Part shown: positions 15,108-23,642 of the stretch, piece by piece | Position numbering within the stretch: the first letter of the stretch is position 1 | How the letters are laid out: every line of letters starts with the position of its first letter | DNA from: Planctomycetaceae bacterium | GTDB taxonomy: Bacteria > Planctomycetota > Planctomycetia > Pirellulales > Thermoguttaceae | Length of the DNA stretch: 24,736 nt | Reading direction: 5' to 3' | NCBI GenBank assembly: GCA_031267635.1 | Contig: JAIRYX010000270.1 | Location: 1-24,736 of the forward strand | Notes under the pieces: model-generated | Databases searched by the model: none | Seen by the model: the letters and a program-made list of their open reading frames with translations, nothing else | What the model was told of the DNA's origin: nothing | Position numbers and translations under genes: made by a program

Positions 15108-15833
15108 TTATTCTTTCGGATGTTTACCGTTTTCGTCCAGATCAAGCAGCTTGACGTTTTTAATCCAAACTTTATGATCGTGATCTTGAAATCCAATATA
15201 ACCTTTTTTGGCGAAATCGGTTAAAGCTCGCGGTTTTCCGTCTTTCACATATTTGTGATTACCTTCTGCATCACGTTTGCCGGGTTCTTTGTAATCTTGA
15301 AGATCAGCGTTGACGACTTCCGTACCGTTGAGCGTGACAGTCAATTTGTCGCCGACAAACTTGACTTCGTAATGATCCCATTTGCCCGCGCCGTTGGTGG
15401 CAACTTTCGTTGGAGCTTTGACGTCATATAGCGATCCTACGCCGTTCACGCTCGGTTTTTCGTCGGGACGAGCTGTGGCAACTTGGATTTCAAAACCGGT
15501 ATTGACCGGATCTTTCAAATTTTCCATACGAAGGAAAATTCCCGAGTTACACGGTTCGCTCATTTTCACGTCGCACTTCAAAACGAAGTTGCTGAACTCT
15601 TTGTCGTAGGTGAGAATGTAACCGCCGCATTTGTAGGTTTGGATACATCCGTCTTCAACCTGTGCGGCAATCGGCGCGCCGTTATTGTTTTTCCAGTCGG
15701 TATAATCTTTTCCGTTAAAAAGAAGCAACCAACCGTCCGCTTTTTCATTCGGAGTCAATTCGTTATCTGCCGCAAACGCCGACGCGGAAGCCAACACCAA
15801 AGCCAACACAAACACAAAAGAAACTCTTTTCAT
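15108..15833 (-). CDS. Secreted DUF1080 (3-keto-disaccharide hydrolase-like) protein
   Basis: A 241-residue protein with a clear signal peptide (cleavage near 'SAFAAD', residue 22) followed by one DUF1080 domain, a concanavalin/LamG-like jelly roll. Family hallmarks are 'GWLLLFNGKDYTDWK' near the mature N-terminus, 'GYILTYDKEFSNFVLKCDVK', 'NSGIFLRM', 'GFEIQV', 'WDHYEVKF', 'LNGTEVV' and a final 'GYIGFQDHDHKVWIKNVKL'. The domain is now often named 3-keto-disaccharide hydrolase, acting on oxidised disaccharides or glycosides, and is abundant in planctomycetes that degrade complex sugars. Acting outside the cytoplasm is expected. AAAGG lies about 10 bases before the ATG. The length is typical of a single-domain member. 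No sugar oxidoreductase is adjacent. Confidence 0.93.
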   Translation of the reverse strand: MKRVSFVFVLALVLASASAFAADNELTPNEKADGWLLLFNGKDYTDWKNNNGAPIAAQVEDGCIQTYKCGGYILTYDKEFSNFVLKCDVKMSEPCNSGIFLRMENLKDPVNTGFEIQVATARPDEKPSVNGVGSLYDVKAPTKVATNGAGKWDHYEVKFVGDKLTVTLNGTEVVNADLQDYKEPGKRDAEGNHKYVKDGKPRALTDFAKKGYIGFQDHDHKVWIKNVKLLDLDENGKHPKE

Positions 15834-16056
15834 TGAAATGCCTTTCTAAAAAGGAAGGAAATGAGGGGGGAAAAATCATCACAGAAGAGTTTCATTCTCC
15901 ATGATGATTGTAAATGTTGTAAATCTCTAATCAATTTTAGAGTCGCCATTTTATTTTATCAGAAAAATATTCGCATTCCAATAACCCTCGTCTCGGTGTT
16001 TTCAAGCGAAGTGTAAAAGCCATTGACGGCGAGCCGTTCGTCATTTGGCGTTTATT

Positions 16057-16083
16057 CCAAGAGACGCGAGGGACTCTTGGGAT
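16057..16083 (-). repeat. GTCCC nonamer tract upstream of the DUF1080 gene
   Basis: On the minus strand: ATCCCAAGA, GTCCCTCGC, GTCTCTTGG, three 9-nt steps. It points towards the DUF1080 start about 225 bases downstream. Confidence 0.6.
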
Positions 16084-16103
16084 TGAAAACAGGAGTTTGC
16101 TTT

Positions 16104-16142
16104 TTGGGATTATGTGGTTTGAACGACTGAATAGTTACCTAT
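16104..16142 (+). repeat. Solitary family B repeat end
   Basis: 'TGGTTTGAACGACTGAATAGTTAC' (16111-16134) closely matches 'TGGTTTGAGCGTCTGAATAGTTAC' at 24606-24629. No inverted partner is seen nearby, so it is probably a remnant. Confidence 0.6.
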
Positions 16143-16227
16143 CATTTATCAACATCACCTCGGAGCCGGAATTGAGCCAATGATATTGTAGAGTTTTTCT
16201 CTGTGTTGATCATGGTGCAGTCTTTTG

Positions 16228-17934
16228 TTAACGTAGAAAAATCATTGTCATAATGAACAGAATCGGCAAGAGAACCAAGCAACTATAAAGCATATAACCG
16301 AAGAAGCTCGGCATTTTGACGCCGGTTTCTTCCGCGATCGCTTTGACCATGAAATTCGGACCGTTGCCGATATAGGTCATCGCGCCCATCATCACCGCAC
16401 CGAGACTAATCGCCGCAAGGAAAGCCGGGTTGATTGGAACGCCGCACAAATCAATGGCATTCGCCGGAGCGTTGCCGAGCGACAAAGCGGTTTCAAAAAA
16501 CACAACATACGTTGGAGCGTTATCCAAAAACGACGACAACGCGCCAGCCGCCCAAAAGAAATGATGCGACGTATCAATTCCTAATTTTGGACCGTAAACG
16601 TTGAGAATCTGAATCGGCGCCTGCATACAAATAAAAATCCCGAAAAACAATGCAGCAACTTCTATGATCGCAGCGTAACTAAATTTATTAGTGATGCGAA
16701 TCGCGTAATTTCCCAGCGTCAACGAGAGAAATACCAAACCAAGCTGAGCGATTTCACGAGAATAGTACCAAGGATGCCAACCGCCAATCGCTTTACTCGG
16801 ATCAAGAAACAACACTGTCAACACAACGCCGATCAATAGGAACACATTCGGAAAAACGCCTTGAATCCGCAACGGCGTGGTTTCCATTGTGTCTTTTTGG
16901 ATGTTCTCTTTCGGTTCTCGCGGATAAGCGAAAAGCGTGTCCCATAGAAAATAAATGACCAACAACAAACCGTTGACAAATAACCATTCGGGCCAAAGAT
17001 TGAGCAAAGTATATTCAAATTTAACCCCTTTCAAAAAGCCGAGAAATAGCGGCGGATCGCCAAGCGGTGTGAGAAGTCCGCCGCAGTTGCAAACGATAAA
17101 AATGAAGAAAATTACGGTATGTGTTTTGTTTTTTCGTTCTTTGTTTGTTTCGAGAAGCAAGCGGATTAACAGCATTGCCGCACCGGTCGTTCCAATAAAA
17201 CTGGCAAAAACCGCACCGATTGCCATAATAATTGTATTGGTGATTGGTTTCGCCCGCAAATCGCCTTCGATACGAATACCGCCGGCGATGGTATATAACG
17301 CAAACAGCAGAACAATGAACGAAATATATTCGCCGATAATCGCGTTTTCAAATACTGTCCATGCGCGTTGAAAACCGGCATTTCCAGCGGCGATATGTCC
17401 CGCCCAATGTGCTTCGACTGGCGAATGATGCACAAACATATAATAAAGGAGCGTTATCATACCGAGCGACGCAGCAACAAGAAATTTACTGGAATTATGT
17501 TCCCACCAATGTGATGTTGCGGGAACCAACGGTAAAATCGCAATACAAAGGAGCAAAAACACAAACGGAAACACCGCATACATTGCCGGAGGCAATGCTT
17601 TTTCGGATTGTTTCGCGTGTTCGTGTACGACATTTTCATGCTCAGTGTGATCGTGCGAATGTTCCGCAACAGACTCCGCCTCGGTCATCTTGATCGTTGT
17701 ATTTTGTGCATTTTCGTCGGAAAGCGTTGCAATTTCTGAAGTTGCGGCGGGAGATTCGCCGTGCGAATGCGACAGAGAATTTGTCGTCCAACTTTGCGGC
17801 AATCTCATTCCTAAAAGAATGACATAAAACACAAAAACCGCCAAAAGTAACAAAGCAACCGGTTTTACCGAACCGGATGGAGGATTTTCTGTATGGTTGT
17901 GCGAATGGTCGTGAGAATCGTGTTGATGGGCCAT
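16228..17934 (-). CDS. NhaD-type sodium:proton antiporter with His-rich N-terminus
   Basis: A 568-residue transporter of the ion transporter (ArsB/NhaD) superfamily. Hallmarks are 'NCGGLLTPLGDPPLFLGFLKG', 'FLDNAPTYVVFF' and 'YIGNGPNFMVKAIAEETG', the helix-break motifs of NhaD-like Na+/H+ antiporters; more than ten hydrophobic segments follow residue 115. The N-terminus is odd: six His lie within the first 14 residues, then a TM (about 24-43), then a hydrophilic segment with eight further His between residues 56 and 106. This is far longer than in bacterial NhaD and suggests metal binding (Zn, Ni or Co) or pH sensing. Exchange of Na+ for H+ is expected by family; a metal-related substrate is an alternative. 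AAGGAA lies 8 bases before the ATG. It seems to be monocistronic. Confidence 0.88.
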   Translation of the reverse strand: MAHQHDSHDHSHNHTENPPSGSVKPVALLLLAVFVFYVILLGMRLPQSWTTNSLSHSHGESPAATSEIATLSDENAQNTTIKMTEAESVAEHSHDHTEHENVVHEHAKQSEKALPPAMYAVFPFVFLLLCIAILPLVPATSHWWEHNSSKFLVAASLGMITLLYYMFVHHSPVEAHWAGHIAAGNAGFQRAWTVFENAIIGEYISFIVLLFALYTIAGGIRIEGDLRAKPITNTIIMAIGAVFASFIGTTGAAMLLIRLLLETNKERKNKTHTVIFFIFIVCNCGGLLTPLGDPPLFLGFLKGVKFEYTLLNLWPEWLFVNGLLLVIYFLWDTLFAYPREPKENIQKDTMETTPLRIQGVFPNVFLLIGVVLTVLFLDPSKAIGGWHPWYYSREIAQLGLVFLSLTLGNYAIRITNKFSYAAIIEVAALFFGIFICMQAPIQILNVYGPKLGIDTSHHFFWAAGALSSFLDNAPTYVVFFETALSLGNAPANAIDLCGVPINPAFLAAISLGAVMMGAMTYIGNGPNFMVKAIAEETGVKMPSFFGYMLYSCLVLLPILFIMTMIFLR

Positions 17935-18467
17935 TTGGGGTTCCTTTTTGAGAGTTTCTAAAAAATTTTATTTTTGTCAACAAAAATGAAATCGTGAAGT
18001 ATTTTACCGTACATTCGAGTATTGAAAATACTGTCTCCAGTTTTGGGGGTCAATCCGTATTTTTTTATCGATAACGCTTATTTTAGCATGAACCGTAAAC
18101 TTGGGAAGTGTTCCATTACAATAAGATTACCATTTTGATCTGAACGATTCTTTGAAAAAACGGCAAAATTTAATTAGAGGGGAGCTTCTAAAACTCATTT
18201 TCAACAAATTTTACCGTTGAACAATAAGGGCATAAGGGCGCATAATTGGGTATTATTCGCGGGCTAATAAGGGAACTTGATAAATAAGGGCTGCAAATGG
18301 TAAAGAATGATGCAGTTACATAAGCCCAATAAACCCACTAAATCCGTACTAGTTACTGTAAGAAGAAATTCACTTGTCCCAGCTAAACTTTGTTTGTGGA
18401 CTTTTTTTAGCGATTGAGACTCGCTGACCGCGCTCATTGGAAAATAACGTGAACGGTTACCAAAATT
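17935..18467. other. Intergenic spacer with family B modules
   Basis: No gene in 533 bases. The part next to the antiporter is AT-rich and should hold its promoter. 18179-18350 carries modules shared with the spacers at 3625-3815 and 24497-24552. No terminator is obvious for the minus-strand gene ending at 18468. Confidence 0.6.
18179..18350. repeat. Mosaic family B repeat
   Basis: 18179-18231 (GGGGAGCTTCTAAAA ... CCGTTGAACAATAAGGGC) matches 24499-24552 at roughly three bases in four. 18309-18350 (CAGTTACATAAGCC ... ATCCGTACT) matches 3768-3799. In between are several AATAAGGG-type units. No inverted ends were found for this copy. Confidence 0.6.
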
Positions 18468-20240
18468 TTATGGCGCAGAAAAATTAGGAACCGGCAGAAT
18501 ATTTTCCGGTGTTTTTGTCGAATAGGTACGCAATGGCGACAAAGTGGGTAATGGAGGGACGAGCGTTGCTGACGTCGGCGCTGTGACTGCTGCCGAAGAT
18601 GTTACTTTAGAAGGCGTTGATGCTGATATGATCGGCGGCGTCAAAGATGATGAAGACGGATTCGACGAAGAGGGGATGGCAGTCGGCATGGACGTGATTG
18701 TTGGCGCCGTTGTCTTTCGAGTTGGCGTTGTGTCAGACAAATCGGATATTTGCTCAAGATTTTGCGGTGCGTTATCCAAAGTTGGGTTGAATCGCAATGT
18801 TGTGTTAAATCGCGGCGTGCGTTGTTGCGTATTTATTGATCGTGGCGGAATCGTTGTTTGCGGAGCGGGTGAGGATTGCGGAATCATTTGCGGTTGCGAT
18901 AGTATTGTTGTCGGCGTTTGGCTTTGCATTATTTTTGAACGTGTCGGCGATACGGAGCTGATAATCACACGATTTAGTTGCGGCGCAACTGCGGCTTCTG
19001 AATGATATTCTTGCGTGATTGATTCCTTGTTTGGTCTATCATAAGTGTTTTGTTCATTATTGTTTTGTTCATTGATCTGCGGCAATTCCGGCTCTGTTCT
19101 CAATGTAGAATTTTTGAGAAGCATCGGCTCGACTGAAAGCGGCGCGGAATCCAACATAGAACGGATCAATTGTTCTTCTTGATATTTTGCCTCTTTGGGG
19201 TCAATGTCCTCAATGACCGATTCGGAACGAACCGCATATTTCGGCAACGGTTCCGCAAAAACGGATTCAGTCGGTAATTCGGACAACGAATGTCCCAGCG
19301 GCATTTCGGTTGCAAGAGTTGAGGAGTGTTCTACAAGCTTGTCCAACGTTTTCGGCGGCGGTAAAGAATGAGCGTCAGCGACATTATAACGGTTCGTTTC
19401 TCGATCATAAATCGCTTCGGCAAGCAACGCCAATTCTTCCGCGACTTCATGCCGGACATGAGACAATTTCAACGCGACCGACTGTACCGCTTCATAGTCG
19501 TTTTCCGCCGATTCTGAAATATTCATAACAAATCCGACCGCTTGTTCAAAATTACCGTCGGCAACTTTTCCCACCACCGGAACCAAAACTCGTGCCAGCA
19601 TATCCGCACCGGAATTTTGAATTTGAACGTATGCGTCAAGATTACTTTGAACAACGGGACGCCCTTTTTTATCTTTTCCAAAACGTGAAGTCAAAAAGAG
19701 AACGCTTTCCCCGCGAATGGCTCGCGGCAACATCGGAGTTTCATATTCGCCTTTAGCGTAAACGATACAAAGATTTTTACTTTTATACAAGATTTCAATA
19801 TGACTTGTGGTCGATGTTCCCTCGCGCAGAAGAAAATGATTCGGCGAAGTTTCTGTTAATGAAATTTGCGTGATACCGAGTAATTCCCAAATTCCGACAA
19901 CCACGTCGGGATGTTGTACCATAAGATCGTATAATTCCGCATCGCAATACCCGATTTGTTCCGGCATTTTTCGATAAATGGTTTTGTTATCCATCACACC
20001 ACGAATCAATTGAGTAGTTCGTGCGTCAAGCTGTTCCCAAGGAATTTTGATATTTGTTTTGTTTTCTTTGCTATTTTGCGTATCTTTTTCAGTTTTTTTG
20101 GGACGAAGTAATTGAGCAGAAATGTTGGGTGAAAATAAAAGTAAAAATATTAATACGAATAATACGGAAAGCGTTTTGAAGAAAATAATCGGAAATAAAC
20201 CGAAATAGCGTTCAAAGTGCGTTTGACGAAATTTTATCAT
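18468..20240 (-). CDS. Hypothetical secreted/anchored protein with Ser/Thr/Pro-rich tail
   Basis: About 590 residues from the ATG at 20240, which gives a basic N-terminus, a hydrophobic segment (about 20-38) and a possible cleavage after 'NISAQ'. The frame is open 16 codons further to a TTG at 20288, but that start would bury the signal sequence. Residues ~60-290 form a folded domain with helices and strands ('YRKMPEQIGYCDAELYDLMVQHPDVVVGIWELLG', 'LARVLVPVVGKVADGNFEQAVGFVMNIS'). I recall nothing similar outside planctomycete hypotheticals. From about 300 the chain becomes Pro/Glu-rich, then from about 400 almost pure Ser/Thr/Pro/Asn/Gln. It is divergent from the gene at 20520; the two share an AT-rich control region. 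No Shine-Dalgarno is visible. Confidence 0.75.
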   Translation of the reverse strand: MIKFRQTHFERYFGLFPIIFFKTLSVLFVLIFLLLFSPNISAQLLRPKKTEKDTQNSKENKTNIKIPWEQLDARTTQLIRGVMDNKTIYRKMPEQIGYCDAELYDLMVQHPDVVVGIWELLGITQISLTETSPNHFLLREGTSTTSHIEILYKSKNLCIVYAKGEYETPMLPRAIRGESVLFLTSRFGKDKKGRPVVQSNLDAYVQIQNSGADMLARVLVPVVGKVADGNFEQAVGFVMNISESAENDYEAVQSVALKLSHVRHEVAEELALLAEAIYDRETNRYNVADAHSLPPPKTLDKLVEHSSTLATEMPLGHSLSELPTESVFAEPLPKYAVRSESVIEDIDPKEAKYQEEQLIRSMLDSAPLSVEPMLLKNSTLRTEPELPQINEQNNNEQNTYDRPNKESITQEYHSEAAVAPQLNRVIISSVSPTRSKIMQSQTPTTILSQPQMIPQSSPAPQTTIPPRSINTQQRTPRFNTTLRFNPTLDNAPQNLEQISDLSDTTPTRKTTAPTITSMPTAIPSSSNPSSSSLTPPIISASTPSKVTSSAAVTAPTSATLVPPLPTLSPLRTYSTKTPENILPVPNFSAP

Positions 20241-20519
20241 GTTTTTTTCAAAAAATAAATGTTTGGTGACAACGCACGAGCAATGCAAAGAAATGATTTT
20301 GCTTGATTGACCAGTCTTTAATTTACAACACCACCTTGTTTTTTATCGTCAAAATATTCCGAAGCCGTCTAATTTTTTCTTCCAAATATAAGTAATTTTA
20401 AATGAAACGGCATTGTTTTATCGACGTATTTTTGGCATAATTTCTTTTCTTGTATTAATTACGATAAATTACAAAAGATACCTAAAATTTTTATTCAGAA
20501 ACTTTTGCGCGAAAAACCA
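20241..20519. promoter_or_regulatory. Divergent AT-rich promoter region
   Basis: About 280 AT-rich bases separate two genes read outwards. No clear hexamer pair stands out on either strand, but it must carry both promoters. No repeat of the families seen elsewhere is present. Confidence 0.4.
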
Positions 20520-21497
20520 ATGATTTTTGCTCGGATTATTTTTAGTTTTTTACGCCCTCCCTGGGGAATTATGATTCTTTTAACAGGAGTCATTGTTGGT
20601 TTATGCATTTTTGTCGGAAAAGAATACTTTCCTTCGTTTCTTTCACCGGAGATTACAAAAAATACAGAAAATAATAAAAATACACAGATTTCAAAAAACG
20701 ATCATCCATTACCGCTAATAGAGAATAACGAAATTGAAGCAAAAACACCGGTAGCGAAAGCGTATCAAATTGACGATTCCAAGATTCACGCAACTTATCT
20801 TACAGCGCAAACGATAGACAAGCCGCGTCCGGTTGAAGAACAATTTTTAGAGAAAACTCCCCCAAAATTGCCGCAAGAGTTTCCTTTACAAAAAGACAAT
20901 CTTACGAGTTTACCGCGAGTCGGTTTTTACAGTTTGCAGCGACCCTCGGAATTTTCTATCCGTGAAAAACCGCAGGAATTAATTGCGCGTCAGGCGCCGA
21001 TGCGTTCCTTACCGCAAAACCATTCGGATATTTCTCCGTTTTTAGATTCGCGGTTGCAAACGGCGGCGATACAAGATTTGCCGCAACTTCCCACGCAAGA
21101 TTTGATGCGATTACTTAACCATACGGATTCGGAAATTTCGCAACAGTCGGAAGAAATTTTAAAAACGCGGGACTGTTTTGAAGACGAACAAGTACGTCTT
21201 GCCGCGATGCTTTATCATCCAAACTCAAACATAAGGAAATCGTTGTTGCCGGCGCTTGCTTCGGACGAACAATTGGAAACAAGCAATTGGCTTATCGAAC
21301 TCCTGAAAGACCCGGATGATGATGTAAGATGGACAACTGCGCGTGTTATTTGTTCGCAGCAGTCGTTTTCTCTTGATTCAACGTCGCTGGAACACTTGAA
21401 AGAAATGATACAAGCCGACGCAAACACAAAAATCGCCGCGCTTGCACAACAAATTGAATCCATTGCGTCTGCCAAACGGGAAGATGCAACACGATGA
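20520..21497 (+). CDS. Membrane-anchored protein with C-terminal HEAT-like repeats
   Basis: About 325 residues from ATG 20520 (a TTG five codons upstream is possible). One TM lies at about 12-32, followed by a hydrophilic, Pro/Gln/Glu-rich linker of some 140 residues. The last 120 residues contain HEAT/ARM-like helix pairs: 'EDEQVRLAAMLYHPNSNIRKSLLPALAS' and 'LIELLKDPDDDVRWTTARVICS' show the D-x-x-V-R-x-x-A-A pattern. Such domains usually mediate protein contacts. The TM, disordered linker and HEAT order suggests an envelope scaffold, with the domain on the periplasmic side if the N-terminus is inside. No Shine-Dalgarno is visible. It is divergent from the 18468-20240 gene, which also has a TM and a long disordered part, so the two might act together (inference only). 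Confidence 0.78.
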   Translation: MIFARIIFSFLRPPWGIMILLTGVIVGLCIFVGKEYFPSFLSPEITKNTENNKNTQISKNDHPLPLIENNEIEAKTPVAKAYQIDDSKIHATYLTAQTIDKPRPVEEQFLEKTPPKLPQEFPLQKDNLTSLPRVGFYSLQRPSEFSIREKPQELIARQAPMRSLPQNHSDISPFLDSRLQTAAIQDLPQLPTQDLMRLLNHTDSEISQQSEEILKTRDCFEDEQVRLAAMLYHPNSNIRKSLLPALASDEQLETSNWLIELLKDPDDDVRWTTARVICSQQSFSLDSTSLEHLKEMIQADANTKIAALAQQIESIASAKREDATR

Positions 21498-21508
21498 TTG
21501 ATTGTTTT

Positions 21509-21615
21509 TCCACTTAAAATTTCGGTTTTTAAAAACAGTGTTCCTCGTTCATTATGTTCCCAAAGTCTCTTTTGTCCTTCATATTCTCTTTTTGATGAAA
21601 GTCGAATTTTAAAGG
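21509..21615 (+). repeat. Leader repeat with GTCCC nonamers upstream of the LolA-like gene
   Basis: This stretch aligns with 4089-4200 upstream of prfB: a CACTTRAAATTTCGG start, nonamers at 21556, 21565, 21574 and 21583 (GTTCCCAAA, GTCTCTTTT, GTCCTTCAT, ATTCTCTTT), and a CGAATTTTAAAG end directly before the ribosome binding site. Confidence 0.65.
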
Positions 21616-21624
21616 GTGATGAGT

Positions 21625-22770
21625 ATGCTTTTTAGTTTGTTAGGTGTAATTAAAATGTTTTCAAAATACTTAAAGAATGTCATTATTTTATCTTTTTTAT
21701 TTACCAATCTCGTTCTGGCGGAAGAACAGTTTTTTTCTCCCAATGAAACATCTTTGTTTTTGAAACAATACCGGAAAGTATTGCAAACACATAATACGGT
21801 TGAATGTGAATATACGATTACAGTAAATTCTAAAAATCAATATTCCAATATCGCCAGTTGTGATTTTAGTAAAAAAAGATACAAGCTTATTTCTCAAACA
21901 TTACATAACGACACTTACATAACGAAAGATATGTTTCTTCACTCCACGATCAAGGACTCATCACGGCCACAGGTCTATTTTAGTTATATCAATAGACCTC
22001 AAAATTTGTTTGAATCTGAAATTGCATCTTTAGCTATAGCGCCGTTATTAGGATTTTGTAACCACAAAATCCCTGATTTAATTTTATCTGAACACTATCC
22101 AGGTGATTTTTTTAAGAATGATGGCGTTTTTTTTATACCGGATATATTGGAAAAATTAAAAGGGGTTGTCGTTAAAAAATATAGCATAGAAGAGTGTCAT
22201 GGCGTTCTTTTCCAATGGAAACAAGCTGACAGTTCTCTTGAAATTTTTATTCTCCCTGAACAAGATTATGTTGTAAAGATGTTGAAATATGAAGATGGTA
22301 ACACTCCTATTGGAGGTATAAAATCTTTGACTTACCTTGTTGATGAAATACAAAAAAATAATGAAGTATTTTTTCCTAAAACTATAACAATTTTGAGAGA
22401 AATTCAAGGAGGAAAAGGAGAAAGAGATGGTATCGTTTTTTCTGTAACAGGAGCGGAATTTAATGAGGAAGTGAAAATCGAAAAAATCATGCGTAATCGT
22501 AAGTTTCGTGATTCGGATTTTATTCCTTCAGTTCCCGATAACACGCCGGTCGTGATGTTAGACGATCAGCAAATCAAATATGTTTGGTTGAAAGGAAAAC
22601 TCGAACTATTAACCGACGAAGTAGCGTTACGCATTGCGCGCGGCGATCATCAATTTATACCGAGACCGAAAGAGCTACGGTTTTGGCTCATTGCATTGGG
22701 ACTAATTATGATTATTATCGGCTTCGGTTTGAAACTGCGTTCCATGCTGAAAGAAAATAATAAATCGTAA
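21625..22770 (+). CDS. Hypothetical exported, membrane-anchored protein, LolA-like
   Basis: About 381 residues. The N-terminus is a signal peptide or anchor (hydrophobic core about 18-32, possible cleavage after 'LVLAEE'). The body resembles LolA/LppX-type half-barrels: 'VECEYTITVNS', 'YKLISQT', 'VVKMLKYEDG' and 'VFFPKTITILREI' are alternating strands like those of planctomycete outer-membrane lipoprotein-sorting relatives. The match is by pattern only. A C-terminal TM (about 353-373, 'FWLIALGLIMIIIGFG') ends in a basic tail, so the domain should face the periplasm. GTG 21616, ATG 21619 and ATG 21625 are in frame; AAAGGG at 21611-21616 favours 21625. This gene is more AT-rich than its neighbours. 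Only 24 bases separate it from the next frame, which suggests an operon. Confidence 0.72.
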   Translation: MLFSLLGVIKMFSKYLKNVIILSFLFTNLVLAEEQFFSPNETSLFLKQYRKVLQTHNTVECEYTITVNSKNQYSNIASCDFSKKRYKLISQTLHNDTYITKDMFLHSTIKDSSRPQVYFSYINRPQNLFESEIASLAIAPLLGFCNHKIPDLILSEHYPGDFFKNDGVFFIPDILEKLKGVVVKKYSIEECHGVLFQWKQADSSLEIFILPEQDYVVKMLKYEDGNTPIGGIKSLTYLVDEIQKNNEVFFPKTITILREIQGGKGERDGIVFSVTGAEFNEEVKIEKIMRNRKFRDSDFIPSVPDNTPVVMLDDQQIKYVWLKGKLELLTDEVALRIARGDHQFIPRPKELRFWLIALGLIMIIIGFGLKLRSMLKENNKS

Positions 22771-22794
22771 AAAACGAATTTTTAAACGTAGAGA

Positions 22795-23526
22795 GTGTAT
22801 AACGCTTATATTTCATCCAGCCATTACTCAATCAGAAATTTCACCATGTACATTCAAAATAGTTTTCTCCGTGCCGTCGTTTATGTCGTTGTTGTTACGC
22901 TCTATTGGATGATCGTTCCGGCGATTTGGGCGTCTATTCCAATTTTTATTCTGGCATGTTTTTCGCCGGTCATTATTGTTGCGCTGCCGTTGTTTATGCT
23001 TGCAATTTTTCTCATTTATAAACAACGTTGGTTTTATCAGAAAATCCATATAATGGAAGCCGAAACATTGCCGCGATATTTTTTTGTACGTTACTTGCCG
23101 GTTTATTTTCCTTTGCTTTACACGTTATTGACGATGTATGCCAGTTCTTATATCGGATATACGACCGACAATCTTATGACCATTTATAATATTGCTTTCT
23201 TTTCTCACTTACATTATATCGCTTGGATGCTTCCGGTAATCTTTTTAAACCTACTCAGCGGAAATTCGGTTTTTTACCTTCCGTTTATTGCACCGCTCGT
23301 TACCGAGTTAATCGCTCTGATTGTTTGCATAAATTTTATGTCAAAGGTTCCAGCGTCTTCAGCAATCGGCAAACGTTTCGGCGTTACGATTTTGATATTA
23401 CTCTTTCTCGCGCCGACAGCGTGGTTCGTACATTTTTATTCCAATAATTATGACAATGTTCTTCCGCGCGATAATGAAATTGTAAAAGTCCGCGAAAAAC
23501 CGGAAACAAACACGATGATTCTATAG
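22795..23526 (+). CDS. Six-TM protein; probable N-terminal half of a frameshifted PstS-domain protein
   Basis: A frame of 243 codons from GTG 22795 (ATG 22846 is the better-looking but also SD-poor alternative). Hydrophobic segments lie at about residues 26-48, 50-75, 99-121, 136-156, 158-182 and 196-213. The product then runs only about 30 polar residues to a stop at 23524-23526. The reading frame one base back is open from 23478 to 24398 and encodes a PstS-like domain whose conserved first strands start around 23545, long before any start codon in that frame. The pair therefore reads best as one gene, [six TM]-[substrate-binding domain], broken within 23478-23526. Adding one base there, for example to the A5 run at 23495-23499, would join them. 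Confidence 0.7.
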   Translation: MYNAYISSSHYSIRNFTMYIQNSFLRAVVYVVVVTLYWMIVPAIWASIPIFILACFSPVIIVALPLFMLAIFLIYKQRWFYQKIHIMEAETLPRYFFVRYLPVYFPLLYTLLTMYASSYIGYTTDNLMTIYNIAFFSHLHYIAWMLPVIFLNLLSGNSVFYLPFIAPLVTELIALIVCINFMSKVPASSAIGKRFGVTILILLFLAPTAWFVHFYSNNYDNVLPRDNEIVKVREKPETNTMIL

Positions 23527-23642
23527 ATGATCAACCGGATTTAACGCCTTATCAACCCTTTGGTAAAGAGAACAATAAACTCGTTGTAGTCAACAAACCG
23601 ACGCTTAAAATCCATGAGAATCATCCGCGAATCGGCGGGGCA

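Larger units (their letters stand above)
15834..16227. other. Intergenic spacer with repeat fragments
   Basis: No gene in 394 bases. It contains a GTCCC nonamer tract on the minus strand (16057-16083) and a solitary family B end (about 16104-16142). The rest, including the AT-rich sequence just upstream of the DUF1080 gene, is unassigned. Confidence 0.6.

Noticed and set aside
23478..23526. Canonical -1 slippery heptamer in the TM/PstS overlap
   Set aside because: In the upstream frame the codons are GTC CGC GAA AAA CCG GAA ACA AAC ..., and no X-XXY-YYZ heptamer fits, so programmed -1 shifting is not claimed.
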